Below are positions 1-7,531 of a DNA stretch of 14,772 nucleotides, one piece after another. How positions within the stretch are numbered: position 1 is the first letter of the stretch; each line of letters opens with the position of its first letter. A model generated the notes under the pieces. It was not told where the DNA came from. It made no database searches and was given only the letters and a program-made list of their open reading frames with translations. Both the position numbers and the translations under genes were made by a program. This DNA comes from CAIZQW01 sp964459675. GTDB lineage: Bacteria > Verrucomicrobiota > Kiritimatiellia > RFP12 > UBA1067. The stretch is taken from NCBI GenBank assembly GCA_964459675.1, contig CAYWNP010000064.1, positions 1 through 14,772 on the forward strand, in the 5' to 3' direction.

Positions 1-1
1 T

Positions 2-799
2 CTCTTTGCGGAGACAAAGCTGACCCCTCTGAAAACTGGGGGCAACACAAAGCCGATTGAATCCTTGAAGGCAAAGAAGGAGCCGAAGGAGGCTGTGAAG
101 ACGCCTGCTCCGGCAAAGACAGAAAAGCCCGTGGCTGAACCTGGTTTTTCAGGACCGAAGAGTGGCTGGGGTGTGGTCAGCAAGTCTTCTGCCTTCTTCA
201 CGGAGGAGGGAGAGAACATTGGTAAGGTGCCGGCAGGGGCAGTGTTCACTTATTCAGGTGTGAAGCATGCGACAGGCTGTTTTGTCCTTATTGCCAAGAT
301 CAAAGGTAAATCAGGCAAATGGGAAGGCCCCTTTCTTATTCAGTCTCCGGATGTGGTCTTTTTTAGTGGGGAGCTGACGGACATGTCAGAGCCGCTCATG
401 GCGAACATTCAGAACTATTACACCTTGCTCGGAAAGATTGAGGCCCGCAAGGAAGAGCTCGAATTGGAAAACCAAAGTAAAAATCCACACTTTGAATCTG
501 CGAAGCTGTGGCAGAAGCGCTATGCGGATTCCATCACTGCGGCAGCGGAGTTGGAGGAGAAGTCCAACACACTCAAAGGCGGGGCCAAGAGCAAGGCTGT
601 GGATGAGTTACGTACTTTAAAATATGAGCAGTCACGAATAAAAATTATGGCAGACAAAGAGGCTGCGAGTTATAAGGCGTGGAAAGAGCAGAATCCGACC
701 CCTCCCGCCGTCATCAACGCGGATCCAACCATACAGGACCTTCAGAAGCAATTAAAAGCGGCAAAGGAAAAGGTCAAGGATGTGTTGTCTGTGGAGTAA
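2..799 (+). CDS. Hypothetical SH3-like / coiled-coil protein, 5'-truncated by window edge
   Basis: The reading frame is open from base 2, so the start lies outside the window; a TTG at 65 is the first internal start-type codon but I see no reason to prefer it. About 266 residues are visible. After a low-complexity Lys/Pro/Ala/Glu linker, a segment at roughly 175-390 (SGWGVVSKSSAFF, then EGENIGKVPAGAVFTYSG) has the Gly- and Val-rich strand pattern of a bacterial SH3-like fold. The C-terminal half is Glu/Lys/Ala-rich and strongly helical, consistent with a coiled coil. I do not recognise the family. SH3-like plus coiled-coil proteins are often envelope-associated, but no signal peptide can be judged because the N-terminus is missing. 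The stop TAA at 797-799 is followed by the promoter of the rhamnose cassette, so it is probably a separate transcription unit. That it is coding is fairly sure; its function is unknown. Confidence 0.7.
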   Translation, partial: LFAETKLTPLKTGGNTKPIESLKAKKEPKEAVKTPAPAKTEKPVAEPGFSGPKSGWGVVSKSSAFFTEEGENIGKVPAGAVFTYSGVKHATGCFVLIAKIKGKSGKWEGPFLIQSPDVVFFSGELTDMSEPLMANIQNYYTLLGKIEARKEELELENQSKNPHFESAKLWQKRYADSITAAAELEEKSNTLKGGAKSKAVDELRTLKYEQSRIKIMADKEAASYKAWKEQNPTPPAVINADPTIQDLQKQLKAAKEKVKDVLSVE

Positions 800-836
800 G
801 CGTTTAAAAAAGATTAAGGGTTGTCAGTAAAAATGA

Positions 837-865
837 TTAACAAGCGGACTCCATTTCGGTATACT
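837..865 (+). promoter_or_regulatory. Sigma70-type promoter of the rhamnose cassette
   Basis: TTAACA (837-842) and TATACT (860-865) are separated by exactly 17 bases; each matches five of six consensus positions. It lies 45 bp upstream of the aldolase start and downstream of the preceding stop codon. A Shine-Dalgarno AAAGGA at 900-905 precedes the ATG at 910. I see no convincing operator or CRP site next to it. This is a sequence prediction only. Confidence 0.6.
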
Positions 866-909
866 GCTAAAACTTTGATTGGTGAGGTTTAATCGTTGGA
901 AAGGAATGT

Positions 910-1665
910 ATGAGTATTGTCGATGATTTTGTCTTTATGTCTCATGCTGCAGGTGCGCCTGAGCTTGATGCTGTAATTTTAGGTGAAGGTAACACCTCCG
1001 TGCTTGGCGAGGGCGATACATTTTATGTCAAGGCCTCAGGCTGTAACCTCTTGACGTTGGGCGCGGAACATGCAGTACACCTCCGTCGAGCCCCTTTGAT
1101 GGCGCTCCTCGAGAAGGAATCGGTCAGCGAGCAGGAACTCCAAGAGACCTACAAATTGTCCAAGGTGGATGAGACCGTCAAGGCTCGTCCCTCGGTTGAG
1201 GCGATTTTTCATGCGCTGTTGCTCGGATATCCAAATGTGAAGGCGGTTGTTCATACGCATGCGACTGCTGTTAACGCATTGACGTGTAGCAAGGGGTGGC
1301 CTACCGTTTTGGCTGGCCGGATGTGTCCTGACGAAGCGGTTGTGATCGGGCCTGACTCTGTTTTTATTCCGTATGTTGATCCAGGCGTAGTCCTGGCCAA
1401 GTGTATCAAGTCAGGGGTCGATGCCTATATGAGTAAGTGGTGCCAGTTCCCCAAGGTAATTTATATGCAGAACCATGGCGTGATCGCGCTGGGTGCGAAT
1501 CCGGCGGAGGCGCTGAATGTGACGCAGATGGCGATCAAGGCAGCGCGGATGCGGTTAGGGGCACTTCAGGCAGGGGGCATCAATCCTCTCTCGCCCGATA
1601 TCGTTTCTCACCTGCTGGGCCGTCCAGATGAAAAGTATCGCCAGCAAATGTTGGCTGGTAAGTAA
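910..1665 (+). CDS. Class II aldolase/adducin family protein, probable rhamnulose-1-phosphate aldolase
   Basis: This 251-residue protein has the class II (zinc-dependent) sugar-phosphate aldolase signature. GEGNTS at 25-30 and KASG at 41-44 fit the phosphate-binding loops. PSVE with Glu97 fits the catalytic acid of fuculose-phosphate aldolase. His115 and His117 in HTH, with His189 in NHG, are the expected three zinc ligands. Family members cleave deoxy-ketose-1-phosphates to dihydroxyacetone phosphate and an aldehyde, or act as epimerases. Because the next two genes are a rhamnose transporter and rhamnose isomerase, rhamnulose-1-phosphate (giving L-lactaldehyde) is the likely substrate; fuculose-1-phosphate cannot be excluded from sequence alone. 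It is first in a three-gene + strand unit, with 58 bp to the next start. The ATG at 910 has AAAGGA four bases upstream. All active-site residues are present and the length is normal for the family. Confidence 0.85.
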   Translation: MSIVDDFVFMSHAAGAPELDAVILGEGNTSVLGEGDTFYVKASGCNLLTLGAEHAVHLRRAPLMALLEKESVSEQELQETYKLSKVDETVKARPSVEAIFHALLLGYPNVKAVVHTHATAVNALTCSKGWPTVLAGRMCPDEAVVIGPDSVFIPYVDPGVVLAKCIKSGVDAYMSKWCQFPKVIYMQNHGVIALGANPAEALNVTQMAIKAARMRLGALQAGGINPLSPDIVSHLLGRPDEKYRQQMLAGK

Positions 1666-1676
1666 AGGGTCGTAGA

Positions 1677-1696
1677 GGCGGATTGTGATGTCCGCC
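1677..1696 (+). other. Intergenic stem-loop between aldolase and rhaT
   Basis: GGCGGA (1677-1682) and TCCGCC (1691-1696) form a perfect six-base GC-rich stem with an eight-base loop, just after the aldolase stop and 27 bp before the rhaT start. No T-tract follows, so it is not a standard terminator. It might stabilise or attenuate the polycistronic message; that is inference. Confidence 0.4.
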
Positions 1697-1723
1697 CGTT
1701 ATCATAAGAAAGGAAGTTGAAAG

Positions 1724-2761
1724 ATGAATCCTGTATTAGGAACCATGATATTCGTGCTGGGCGGTCTTGCCGGCGCTATTTTCACGTTGCCGTTCAAGAA
1801 GGAAAAGGGGTGGGCGTGGGAGAGCTATTGGATGATCTATGCGATCATTGCTCTGGTTGTTGCCCCTGTTACACTTGCCTTCTTGACAGTTCCCAAGCTT
1901 TGTAGCTTGTTTATTGCCGCTCCTTCAAAAGAGCTTATCTACTGTTATCTCTGTGGTGCGGCGTGGGGATTCGGTGGTATTACCTGGGGATTGATGATCC
2001 GCTACTTGGGTGTTGGTTTGGGGTTGGCCATTGGCTGCGGTATCTGTTCCGCTGCCGGTACGCTCGTACCCAAGTTGATCACCGGCAAGTTTGGTGAGCT
2101 CCTCAAAACCGATGCAGGCATGGTCTCTCTGGCAGGCGTTGCGATTTCGATTGTGGGTATCGTGTTTGTTGGAATGGCTGGCATGTCGAAGGAGGGCGAG
2201 TTGCCGGAAGAGGTGAAGAAGAAAGCGGTTGCCGAGTATAACTTTAATAAGGGAATCTTGGTAGCTATCTTCTCTGGCTTGGCCAGCGCTGGATTAGGCT
2301 TTGGTTTGCAAGGGGGCGAAAGTCTTGCAAAATTGGCATTGGATCATGGGGCATCTTCTGCGTGGCAAGGAATGCCTGTATTGGTTGTCTGTTTATTAGG
2401 CGGCTTCACGGTGAATGGTATCCTCTGCATTGTTCTCAACATCAAGAACAAGACAGGTGGCGATTATTTCAAGAAAGATGTCCCTGGGTTGTCGAATTTT
2501 TCCTGGGCCGCTTTGGCGGGTGTCCTCTGGGTCTGCCAGTTTGTGGCCTTTAAGACAGGTGAGCCATTGATGGGCAAGCAAGGTTATGTCGGCTGGGCCG
2601 TTCTGTTGGGCAGTTCCATCATGTTTAGTGGCATCTTAGGCGTAATATTGGGTGAATGGAAGGGAACGAGCACAAAGACGCGTATACTGCTGTGGGTAGG
2701 TCTTGGAATCTTGCTGGTTTCGGCGGTGATCGCCGGATACAGCGGAAGTCTTGCAGGTTAA
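1724..2761 (+). CDS. rhaT: L-rhamnose:proton symporter, RhaT family
   Basis: This is a 345-residue polytopic inner-membrane protein with about ten hydrophobic segments, close to the 344 residues of E. coli RhaT. Near the N-terminus, after the first membrane segment, PFKKEKGWAWES matches the RhaT pattern PFKKxKxWSWE. The segment with AAWGFGG, then LMIRYLG and GLAIG, corresponds to the conserved WGxGNxxxGLTMRYLGMSMG region. Toward the C-terminus GVILGEWKG matches the conserved GLVLKEW. RhaT imports L-rhamnose (and L-lyxose) with a proton. The ATG at 1724 has AGGAAG at 1711-1716 with seven-base spacing. It sits between the aldolase and the isomerase on the same strand, with no promoter apparent between them, so co-transcription is likely. 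The identification is strong; preference for rhamnose over a related deoxysugar follows from context. Confidence 0.88.
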   Translation: MNPVLGTMIFVLGGLAGAIFTLPFKKEKGWAWESYWMIYAIIALVVAPVTLAFLTVPKLCSLFIAAPSKELIYCYLCGAAWGFGGITWGLMIRYLGVGLGLAIGCGICSAAGTLVPKLITGKFGELLKTDAGMVSLAGVAISIVGIVFVGMAGMSKEGELPEEVKKKAVAEYNFNKGILVAIFSGLASAGLGFGLQGGESLAKLALDHGASSAWQGMPVLVVCLLGGFTVNGILCIVLNIKNKTGGDYFKKDVPGLSNFSWAALAGVLWVCQFVAFKTGEPLMGKQGYVGWAVLLGSSIMFSGILGVILGEWKGTSTKTRILLWVGLGILLVSAVIAGYSGSLAG

Positions 2762-2804
2762 TTTCATAGTGAAGGATGTTTAATTCAACAAAAGGAGAAT
2801 GAGC

Positions 2805-4055
2805 ATGAGTACGGCAAAACGTTATGAAGAGGCAAAGGCAATCTACAAAAAGATCGGCGTAAACACCGATGCGGCACTGAAAGAACTGAAGAACATCGCT
2901 ATTTCCATGCACTGCTGGCAGGGGGATGACGTGTCGGGTTTTGAGAACGCTGGCTCCCTCACGGGCGGCATCCAAGCCACGGGCAACTACATGGGTAAGG
3001 CACGCACACCCGACGAGCTGATGGCGGACATTGACAAGGCGATGAGCCTTATCCCTGGGATCCATCGCGTCAATCTGCACGCGAACTATGCGATCTTTGA
3101 AAAGGGCAAGAAGGTGGACCGTGATAAACTGGAGCCCAAGCATTTCAAGCGCTGGGTTGAATTTGCCAAGAAACGTAAACTCGGTCTGGACTTCAATCCG
3201 ACGATGTTCTCGCATCCGAAGGCAGATGGTCTGACGCTCTCCCATGAAGATCCCGCAATCCGCGCGTTCTGGGTTCGTCACACGCAGGCCAGCATCAAGA
3301 TCGCTGAATACTTCGCACGGGAGCTGAAGACCCATAGCGCCCTGAACATCTGGATCCCGGATGGCTTCAAGGATGTCCCCTCTGACCGCATGGCACCCCG
3401 CGCTCGTCTGAAAGCCTCTTTGGATGAGGTCTTCAAGATGAAGTACAACAAGAAGAGCGTCATTGTCACCGTGGAGTCCAAGCTCTTCGGTATTGGCGCT
3501 GAAAGTTGCACAGTGGGTTCGCACGAGTTCTACATGAACTATGCGGCCAAGAACAACGTGCTCTGCCTGTTGGATAATGGTCACTTCCATCCGACAGAGT
3601 CTGTCGCGGATAAAATTTCCTCGATGCTGCTCTTCGCAGACAAGGTGGCGTTGCATGTTTCCCGTCCCGTCCGGTGGGACAGCGACCATGTCGTACGCTT
3701 CGATGACGAGACCCGTGCCATCGCGGAAGAGATCATCAAGAATGGCTCTGATCGCGTAATCTTGGCGCTCGACTACTTTGATGCGAGCATCAATCGCGTG
3801 GCTGCTTGGGTTCTTGGCATGCGTAACATGCAGAAGGCTCTTCTGGCTGCACTCCTGTTGCCTCGGGCAACCTTGGCGAAACTGCAAAACAAGCGACATT
3901 TCACCGAGATGCTGATGCTTCAGGAAGAGATGAAGACCTATCCGCTGAGCGATGTCTGGGCAATGTTCTGCGCGAAGGCTAAAGTTCCTGGGAACGAAGC
4001 ATGGTTTGATCAGATCAAGGCTTACGAAACCGAAGTCCTCTCAAAGCGCGTCTAA
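2805..4055 (+). CDS. rhaA: L-rhamnose isomerase
   Basis: The protein interconverts L-rhamnose and L-rhamnulose in the cytoplasm, the first step of rhamnose catabolism, using divalent metal (Mn). It is 416 residues long versus 419 for E. coli RhaA and collinear with it. SMHCWQGDDVSGFE lies at residues 34-47. DNGHFHPTE, with Asp257, His260 and His262, fits the metal/substrate site. HVSRPVRWDSDHVV starts at residue 284 and is nearly identical to the enterobacterial motif. An in-frame ATG also occurs at 2799, but the AGGAG at 2793-2797 leaves only one base before it and seven before the ATG at 2805, so 2805 is chosen. It ends the cassette and is followed by a strong terminator. No rhamnulokinase gene adjoins. 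A large open frame on the opposite strand over this gene is a composition shadow. Confidence 0.95.
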   Translation: MSTAKRYEEAKAIYKKIGVNTDAALKELKNIAISMHCWQGDDVSGFENAGSLTGGIQATGNYMGKARTPDELMADIDKAMSLIPGIHRVNLHANYAIFEKGKKVDRDKLEPKHFKRWVEFAKKRKLGLDFNPTMFSHPKADGLTLSHEDPAIRAFWVRHTQASIKIAEYFARELKTHSALNIWIPDGFKDVPSDRMAPRARLKASLDEVFKMKYNKKSVIVTVESKLFGIGAESCTVGSHEFYMNYAAKNNVLCLLDNGHFHPTESVADKISSMLLFADKVALHVSRPVRWDSDHVVRFDDETRAIAEEIIKNGSDRVILALDYFDASINRVAAWVLGMRNMQKALLAALLLPRATLAKLQNKRHFTEMLMLQEEMKTYPLSDVWAMFCAKAKVPGNEAWFDQIKAYETEVLSKRV

Positions 4056-4080
4056 GTGACCGTTTACAATTGATAAACAA

Positions 4081-4110
4081 AAAGCCCGAATCGCTGATTC
4101 GGGTTTTTTG
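4081..4110. terminator. Bidirectional intrinsic terminator between rhaA and the zinc-ribbon gene
   Basis: CCCGAATC (4085-4092) and GATTCGGG (4096-4103) form an eight-base perfect stem with a GCT loop. It is flanked by A's on the left and TTTTTT on the right (4104-4109), so both strands end in a U-tract. It lies between convergent genes and would terminate both. Confidence 0.9.
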
Positions 4111-4120
4111 TTTTAAAGGA

Positions 4121-4459
4121 CTAGAACGAGCCAATCATATCACTCATCTCCTTGAAGAGCTGGATGGTCTTCATAATGCTGAAAACTGTCAGAGCTGTTA
4201 GGGCAACGGTGAGAAGGGTCCAGATCACTTTTGCCGCGGGCTTCATTTTTGGATGTAACCAGATGAGCGGCAATGCAAAGGGTGGAACGCAGAGCAACGT
4301 GATGACGATGGAGCCAGTTTTGCAATACCAGGGAATCGTGTTGTCGACCGGCTGTTGCATCGGCTGAGACCGTAGGGTGCCATTCAGGAACTCATGGCAA
4401 TGTTTACACTTAATGGCAGCATCTTGAATCTCTTCAGCACAGTAAGGGCATTTCTTCAT
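4121..4459 (-). CDS. Small zinc-ribbon membrane protein
   Basis: The protein has 112 residues. The N-terminal CPYCAEEIQDAAIKCKHC holds two CxxC pairs, the classic short zinc ribbon found at the start of many uncharacterised bacterial membrane proteins. After a polar linker (with an isolated Cys) come two hydrophobic segments, SIVITLLCVPPFALPLIW and VIWTLLTVALTALTVFSIM, suggesting a hairpin in the inner membrane with the ribbon in the cytoplasm. The start is chosen at 4459 because GGAG lies six bases upstream; a second ATG at 4465 directly abuts that GGAG. It is convergent with rhaA and downstream of pgk on the same strand, separated from pgk by a terminator. Function is unknown; such ribbons may mediate protein or nucleic-acid contacts. 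Confidence 0.75.
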   Translation of the reverse strand: MKKCPYCAEEIQDAAIKCKHCHEFLNGTLRSQPMQQPVDNTIPWYCKTGSIVITLLCVPPFALPLIWLHPKMKPAAKVIWTLLTVALTALTVFSIMKTIQLFKEMSDMIGSF

Positions 4460-4500
4460 ACGCATCTCCGTCCGTTTAGCTTCTGCGTTATTAAAATAGC

Positions 4501-4537
4501 AAAAGACGTCCCTCCAAGCAAGGAGAGGACGTCTTTT
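4501..4537 (-). terminator. Intrinsic terminator of pgk
   Basis: AAAAGACGTCC (4501-4511) pairs perfectly with GGACGTCTTTT (4527-4537), extended inside by CTCC/GGAG with one bulge. On the - strand the stem ends in TTTT followed by more T's after a short interruption. It begins 20 bp beyond the pgk stop and precedes the zinc-ribbon gene. Confidence 0.8.
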
Positions 4538-4557
4538 GTCTGAGGTAATCGTGAGGA

Positions 4558-5802
4558 TTACTTATTGCTGAGCGCAGCAACACCAGGAAGTTCCTTGCCT
4601 TCAAGATACTCGAGGGAGGCTCCGCCGCCGGTGGAGATGTGGGTCATCTTGGGAGCGAGACCGCTCTTGTTGACCGCGTTGACGCTATCGCCGCCACCGA
4701 TGATGGAGACCGAGCCGCTATCGGCAACCGCCTGGCAGACGCCCGTGGTGCCAGCCGCGAACTTCTTCATCTCGAAGCAGCCCATAGGACCGTTCCAGAC
4801 GACTGTCTTGGCGCTCTTGATGGCCGCTGCATAGTTTGCCGTGGTCTTCGGTCCGATGTCCAGCGCCATCCAGCCTTCAGGGATGTCGTTGCCGACGATC
4901 TGCGTGTTGGCTTCAGGATCAAACTTGTCTGCTGCGACATTGTCAACCGGAAGGAGGAGCTGCTTGCCGTTGGCCTTCGCCTTGGCGATCATCTGGTTAG
5001 CGTACTCGAGCTGATCGAGTTCGCAGATGGACTTGCCGACGTTATGTCCCATCGCCTTCAGGAATGTGTAGGCCATGCCACCGCCGATGATCAAGGTGTC
5101 CACCTTGTCGAGCAGGTTGTTGACGACTGCGAGCTTGTCAGAGACCTTGGCGCCGCCGAGGATGGCGACGAAGGGACGGACGGGTTTCTCAACTGCGTTG
5201 CCCAGATATTCGATCTCCTTCTCCATCAGGAAGCCAGAGACGTTCTCCTGCATGTACTTGCAGATGACGGCTGTGGAGGCGTGAGCGCGATGGGCGGAAC
5301 CGAAAGCGTCGTTGCAATAGATGTCACCGTACGAGGCGAGCTTCTGCGCAAGGACCTTCTGCTTTTCCTTGAGCGCGGCCTTCTTCGTCTTGTATTCTTC
5401 ATCAGTCATTTCGTCAGTCTTCTTGACCGAGGCCTCTTCTTCCTTATAGAAGCGGGTGTTTTCGAGCATCACGATGCCGCCTGGCTTGAGCGCTGCGACT
5501 TCGGCGTCTGCGTTTGCGCAATCCGCTGCGAAGACAACCGGCTTGCCGAGCATCTTGGCGAGGTAGTCAGAGACGAGCTTCAGAGAGAATTCGGCTTCAT
5601 AGCCCTTGCCTTTTGGACGTCTCAAGTGGCTCATCAGCACGAGCGAACCGCCCTGTTCCAGGACGTAATTGATGGAAGGGATTGCACCCTTGACGCGGGT
5701 ATCATCGGCAATGACGCCGTCTTTAATCGGCACGTTGAAGTCAACGCGCATCACAACACGCTTGCCCTTGAGGCAAACATCACGAAGTGTTTTCTTACTC
5801 AT
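4558..5802 (-). CDS. pgk: Phosphoglycerate kinase
   Basis: This cytoplasmic glycolytic enzyme transfers phosphate between 1,3-bisphosphoglycerate and ADP. It has 414 residues, slightly longer than the usual bacterial 390-400. RVDFNVP is at 19-25 and NDAFGSAHRAH starts at 164. LGGAKVSDK is at about 215, GGGMAYTFL at about 240, WNGPMGCFE at 336-344 and GGGDS at 369-373. STGGGASLE is at 390-398. The extra length is a charged helical insertion at about 122-150, between ENTRFYKEEE and the GDIYCNDAFG motif. The usual SHLGRPKG is SHLRRPKG here (Gly to Arg at 61), keeping the substrate-binding Arg62. ATG at 5802 is preceded by AAGGAA. It has its own promoter and terminator, so it is probably a single-gene unit. 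A large open frame antisense to it (4639-5853) is a composition shadow. Confidence 0.97.
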   Translation of the reverse strand: MSKKTLRDVCLKGKRVVMRVDFNVPIKDGVIADDTRVKGAIPSINYVLEQGGSLVLMSHLRRPKGKGYEAEFSLKLVSDYLAKMLGKPVVFAADCANADAEVAALKPGGIVMLENTRFYKEEEASVKKTDEMTDEEYKTKKAALKEKQKVLAQKLASYGDIYCNDAFGSAHRAHASTAVICKYMQENVSGFLMEKEIEYLGNAVEKPVRPFVAILGGAKVSDKLAVVNNLLDKVDTLIIGGGMAYTFLKAMGHNVGKSICELDQLEYANQMIAKAKANGKQLLLPVDNVAADKFDPEANTQIVGNDIPEGWMALDIGPKTTANYAAAIKSAKTVVWNGPMGCFEMKKFAAGTTGVCQAVADSGSVSIIGGGDSVNAVNKSGLAPKMTHISTGGGASLEYLEGKELPGVAALSNK

Positions 5803-5834
5803 AGTGGATCGTTTCCTTTCAAAAAAGAGGTGTT

Positions 5835-5863
5835 ACTATACCCTTTTATCTGAATTTTGTCCA
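5835..5863 (-). promoter_or_regulatory. Sigma70-type promoter of pgk
   Basis: Read on the - strand, TGGACA (5863-5858) and TATAGT (5840-5835) are spaced by exactly 17 bases, each matching five of six consensus positions. It lies 33 bp upstream of the pgk ATG, with AAGGAA in the leader. Confidence 0.7.
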
Positions 5864-5939
5864 GATTGGGGTGATGGTGGGGACGATTTTATTTTGGTGA
5901 AAAAATCTCACCTAGGGGTCTCCGAATATTTTTTGCAAC

Positions 5940-6368
5940 TCAGTCTGTGGCGAGAAAGAGTTCAGGCCTGCGGGGCGCCATGTGAATCTTATCTTTGAAT
6001 GAGTGATAAAGGCCTACGCCAACACTGCACAAAAGCACAGGAATGATGCTCCAGAAATAGGAGAAGTTTGTGAAAATAAAGTGGTTCCAGGCTATGACGC
6101 AGAGGTATCCGGTTATGGCGCAAATGAGAAAGGTGGCGACACCTCTTGGTTTTTTGCGGTTGAGAATAGAGATGCCCCAATACAGGATATAAAGAATGGG
6201 GCCAGCTAGCCGTGAAATCGTGAGACCCAAGATCATGAGCGGTTTCATCATGCTGAGACTGTCGGCACCACGGAGGGTCGGGACGAAAAAGTAGAAAAAG
6301 ACAAAAAGCTGGGGAAATAGGAGGATGACAACAGCTGCTTCAAGAAGGGGGTTGAGGATTTTTTTCAT
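5940..6368 (-). CDS. Hypothetical four-helix membrane protein
   Basis: The protein has 142 residues and starts MKKILNPL at the ATG at 6368. An in-frame TTG at 6413 would add 15 polar residues but has no ribosome-binding site, whereas GGAA lies about ten bases before 6368. Four hydrophobic stretches are visible: AAVVILLFPQLFVFFYFFV, a long one around LMILGLTISRLAGPILYILYW, one around FLICAITGYLCVIAW, and one around IIPVLLCSVGVGLYH. Basic loops (NRKKPR) suggest cytoplasmic turns. I recognise no family. It lies 56 bp downstream of lipB on the same strand and may be co-transcribed with it. Loss of the usual codon bias is not obvious. Confidence 0.6.
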   Translation of the reverse strand: MKKILNPLLEAAVVILLFPQLFVFFYFFVPTLRGADSLSMMKPLMILGLTISRLAGPILYILYWGISILNRKKPRGVATFLICAITGYLCVIAWNHFIFTNFSYFWSIIPVLLCSVGVGLYHSFKDKIHMAPRRPELFLATD

Positions 6369-6424
6369 AGGCAAGTGTTCCAGTCGGTTCTCATTCAAGA
6401 AGGTTAATCGCAAAGGGATAAGGG

Positions 6425-7066
6425 TCAGTCATAGTGAAAGACACGTGTGAAGGCTACGCGTACAGCGTGTTTGACCTCCTGCATGTCAAGGGACTTCCCG
6501 AGAAGCTGGCTCATGGAGGTGATGCCGGCATCTTGAAGTCCGCAGGCGACAATGCCACCGTAATCGGAAAGCTGGGTATTCACATTGAGTGCGAAGCCGT
6601 GCATAGTGACTGAGTGGGCGACCCGGATACCAATCGCGGCCAATTTATTATTGCCGACCCAGACGCCCCGGTTTCGTGGATCACGGTTGGCTTGGATGCC
6701 AAAGGTCTCCAAGGCTTGGATGAGAACTTCCTCGAGTGACGTGACGTAGTCGAGTACGCGCATGTTGGCTTCGCCTAGGTGAAGGATAGGGTAGCCGACG
6801 AGCTGTCCAGGTCCATGATAGGTGACATCCCCGCCACGTGACGTCGTCACGCGGTCAATCCCTGCTTGCTGTAAGGCCTCTTCTGAATAAAGGATGTGGG
6901 TCGTCTCTGCAGAGCGTCCCAGCGTATAGACTCGCCGATGCTCCAGCAGAAAGAGGGTGTCGGATACGCTTCCTGCACAGCGCGCAGCGTGCGTCTGCTC
7001 TTGGAGGGCCAAGACGTCAGAGTAGGGTTGGTCGTTCCCTAAATCCTGTATGGAAAGCACTCTCAT
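6425..7066 (-). CDS. lipB: Octanoyl-[ACP]:protein N-octanoyltransferase LipB
   Basis: LipB moves octanoate from acyl carrier protein to lipoyl domains of 2-oxoacid dehydrogenases and the glycine cleavage H protein, for LipA to sulfurate. The 213 residues are the normal length. RGGDVTYHGPGQLVGYP is at 77-93 and is the family signature. The catalytic pair is present: Lys141 in NNKLAAIGIRV and Cys175 in IVACGL. TMHGFALNVN follows the lysine motif as expected. ATG at 7066 is used; the upstream sequence has only a weak GAG. A hairpin lies between rpsT and this start, so it may depend on read-through or on a promoter I cannot define. No lipA is visible in the window. Confidence 0.95.
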   Translation of the reverse strand: MRVLSIQDLGNDQPYSDVLALQEQTHAARCAGSVSDTLFLLEHRRVYTLGRSAETTHILYSEEALQQAGIDRVTTSRGGDVTYHGPGQLVGYPILHLGEANMRVLDYVTSLEEVLIQALETFGIQANRDPRNRGVWVGNNKLAAIGIRVAHSVTMHGFALNVNTQLSDYGGIVACGLQDAGITSMSQLLGKSLDMQEVKHAVRVAFTRVFHYD

Positions 7067-7086
7067 GCGGGTTTGCTCATAATGAC

Positions 7087-7121
7087 AAAACCGGACACCT
7101 TACCTACGTAGAGTGACCGGT
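7087..7121 (-). terminator. Probable terminator downstream of rpsT
   Basis: ACCGGACAC (7090-7098) and GTGACCGGT (7113-7121) form a nine-position stem with one mismatch. On the - strand it ends in a short TTTT (7090-7087). It lies between rpsT and lipB. The short T-run makes it a weak or partial terminator, perhaps letting some transcript reach lipB. Confidence 0.55.
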
Positions 7122-7148
7122 CTTGCTCTTTATAACACCAAAGCGGGT

Positions 7149-7412
7149 TTAAGCCAGCTTTGCGATGCTCGTCGCCATGCGTGATTTCTTGCGGCTAGCG
7201 TTATTCTTGCAAATAATGCCCTTCTTGGCTGTCTTGTCTAAGACGGAGGTATAGGCGGAAAACGCCTTTAACGCCTCTTCTTTGTTGCCAGACTCGATCG
7301 CCGCTAAAACTTTCTTGCGGGAGGTCAAACAACGGCTTTTTCCAGCCTTGTTACGCGTGTGACTAACTGCGGCCTGTTTGGCACGCTTGACTGCACTCTT
7401 GATATTCGCCAT
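7149..7412 (-). CDS. rpsT: 30S ribosomal protein bS20
   Basis: The protein has 87 residues, the standard size for bS20, which binds 16S rRNA in the body of the small subunit. It opens MANIKSAVKRAKQAAVSHTR, close to the canonical N-terminus, and is Lys/Ala-rich and helical throughout, ending KNNASRKKSRMATSIAKLA. ATG at 7412 has AAGGAG with nine-base spacing. A strong promoter sits directly upstream, and dprA is transcribed divergently. Confidence 0.96.
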   Translation of the reverse strand: MANIKSAVKRAKQAAVSHTRNKAGKSRCLTSRKKVLAAIESGNKEEALKAFSAYTSVLDKTAKKGIICKNNASRKKSRMATSIAKLA

Positions 7413-7460
7413 GAAACATTGCTCCTTAAAGATACTCTTCTCGTAGTAAAAACGTGCATA

Positions 7461-7489
7461 ATATTACCTTTATTTTGCAGCTTGGTCAA
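7461..7489 (-). promoter_or_regulatory. Strong sigma70-type promoter of rpsT
   Basis: Read on the - strand, TTGACC (7489-7484) and TAATAT (7466-7461) are separated by 17 bases. A-rich tracts lie upstream on the - strand (around 7503-7520), compatible with an UP element. A strong promoter fits a ribosomal protein gene. Confidence 0.7.
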
Positions 7490-7531
7490 TTGTTAACCTC
7501 ACTATTTTTGATTTTTTTTTCGTCTCCGCCC

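Noticed and set aside
2625..3899. Long open frame (424 codons) on the - strand opposite rhaA
   Set aside because: It is antisense to a clearly identified enzyme, has no recognisable domain or ribosome-binding site, and is rich in His/Arg/Cys as expected of a shadow frame.
4639..5853. Long open frame (404 codons) on the + strand opposite pgk
   Set aside because: It mirrors the codon usage of pgk, extends over the pgk promoter, shows no family features, and would collide with a well-supported gene.
5881..5940. Hairpin GGTGA...TCACC after the four-helix membrane gene as a terminator
   Set aside because: The stem is only five to seven bases with a wobble and the T-run sits in the loop, not after the stem.
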